Position numbers and translations under genes: made by a program
Source: Gammaproteobacteria bacterium
Lineage (GTDB): Bacteria; Pseudomonadota; Gammaproteobacteria; Pseudomonadales; Halieaceae
Assembly: GCA_002748505.1 (NCBI GenBank)
Contig: PDSN01000128.1
Location: forward strand, 1 to 12,754
Direction: 5' to 3'
Length of the DNA stretch: 12,754 nt
Notes under the pieces: generated by a model
Databases searched by the model: none
What the model saw: the letters and a program-made list of their open reading frames with translations, nothing else
What the model was told of the DNA's origin: nothing
Shown: piece by piece, positions 12,318-12,754 of the stretch
Layout of the letters: every line of letters starts with the position of its first letter
Numbering within the stretch: position 1 is the stretch's first letter

Positions 12318-12754
12318 AAGTGTAGGCGATTTACCGTTAGTAAGTGCCCACTATTATCCGGCCAGTAGCGAGGTGACGACAGACCTTGTGCTGGTGCACG
12401 GCTGGGGTGGTAACGCGCGGGCCTGGGTCGGTTTATTGCCAGAACTTCGGGATATTGCCGCAGTTACGGTGTTGGAATATGCCGGCAATGCCTTTGATCG
12501 CGAGTTGGCCAGCAGTGCAGATGTGGACGACTTATGCGCCGCGCTGATCAGCAAAGCGCCGCGCGGTGCACTGTGGCTGGGTTGGTCATTGGGTGGTTTG
12601 TTGGCGGTGCGCGCAGCCAGCGAGCACCCCGAGCATATTGCCGGTGTCATTACTTTAGGCAGCAATCCCCGCTTCCTTGCGGGCGATGCCTGGCCGGGCA
12701 TGCAGGCAGAGACCTTCACCCAGTTTGTGGCGGGCTTAAGTCAAAATCCAAACA
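12301..12754 (+). CDS. bioH: BioH-type pimeloyl-ACP methyl ester esterase, 5' part
   Basis: The first 151 codons are present; the gene runs off the right edge. BioH removes the methyl group from pimeloyl-ACP methyl ester, closing the pimelate-forming stage ahead of BioF. The alpha/beta-hydrolase oxyanion strand LVLVHGWGGNARAW (29-42) and the nucleophile elbow LGWSLGGLLA (93-102, Ser96) closely resemble E. coli BioH, as does GSNPRF..DAWPGM after it. The Asp and His of the triad would lie beyond the window. ATG 12301 is preferred over the in-frame ATG at 12310 because GGAGG (12287-12291) lies 9 bases before it. It overlaps the end of bioF by 17 bases in another frame, implying coupled translation. 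Some Cellvibrionales encode BioH fused to the methyltransferase BioC (BioHC); the truncation prevents telling whether this is such a fusion. Confidence 0.9.
   Translation, partial: MSGMTESVGDLPLVSAHYYPASSEVTTDLVLVHGWGGNARAWVGLLPELRDIAAVTVLEYAGNAFDRELASSADVDDLCAALISKAPRGALWLGWSLGGLLAVRAASEHPEHIAGVITLGSNPRFLAGDAWPGMQAETFTQFVAGLSQNPN

Overview
This window looks like an ordinary chromosomal housekeeping segment from a gammaproteobacterium. The gmk-rpoZ-spoT-ridA order, the ubiC-ubiA pair beside a rubredoxin system, and comF next to bioB resemble Pseudomonas and the marine Cellvibrionales (Saccharophagus/Teredinibacter-like). The genus-level guess is inference from gene order and protein resemblance recalled from memory, not from a search. 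No mobile element genes, CRISPR array, tRNA or rRNA are visible, and coding density is high, with no gene-free stretch above about 210 bases.

Layout from left to right. Positions 1-851 (minus strand) hold the 5' part of ubiA and all of ubiC, the first two committed steps of ubiquinone synthesis. Divergent from them, 958-2331 (+) encodes a one-piece rubredoxin/rubredoxin reductase. Convergent to that gene is recG (2386-4464, minus). Divergent from recG is an SDR-type NAD-binding protein (about 4514-5404, +) whose start appears to be CTG. Next comes a minus-strand operon read right to left: gmk (9099-8482), rpoZ (8291-8022), spoT (8016-5881) and ridA (5871-5485). It links guanylate metabolism, RNA polymerase omega, (p)ppGpp turnover and enamine/imine detoxification. 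comF (10020-9307, minus) lies upstream of gmk. Divergent from comF is a tight biotin operon, bioB-bioF-bioH (10099 to the window end).

Regulation that can be read directly: a BirA-type operator with 9-bp half-sites and a 15-bp gap lies over the bioB -35 box and the comF start codon. A near-consensus promoter precedes rpoZ. A 113-bp inverted-repeat element sits between gmk and rpoZ, with 22-bp arms and one mismatch; its outer edge contains the gmk stop codon.

I did not find a convincing undescribed multi-gene system. The points most worth a second look are the gmk-rpoZ inverted-repeat element, the apparent CTG start of the SDR gene, the rubredoxin/reductase fusion, and the biotin operator shared with comF.
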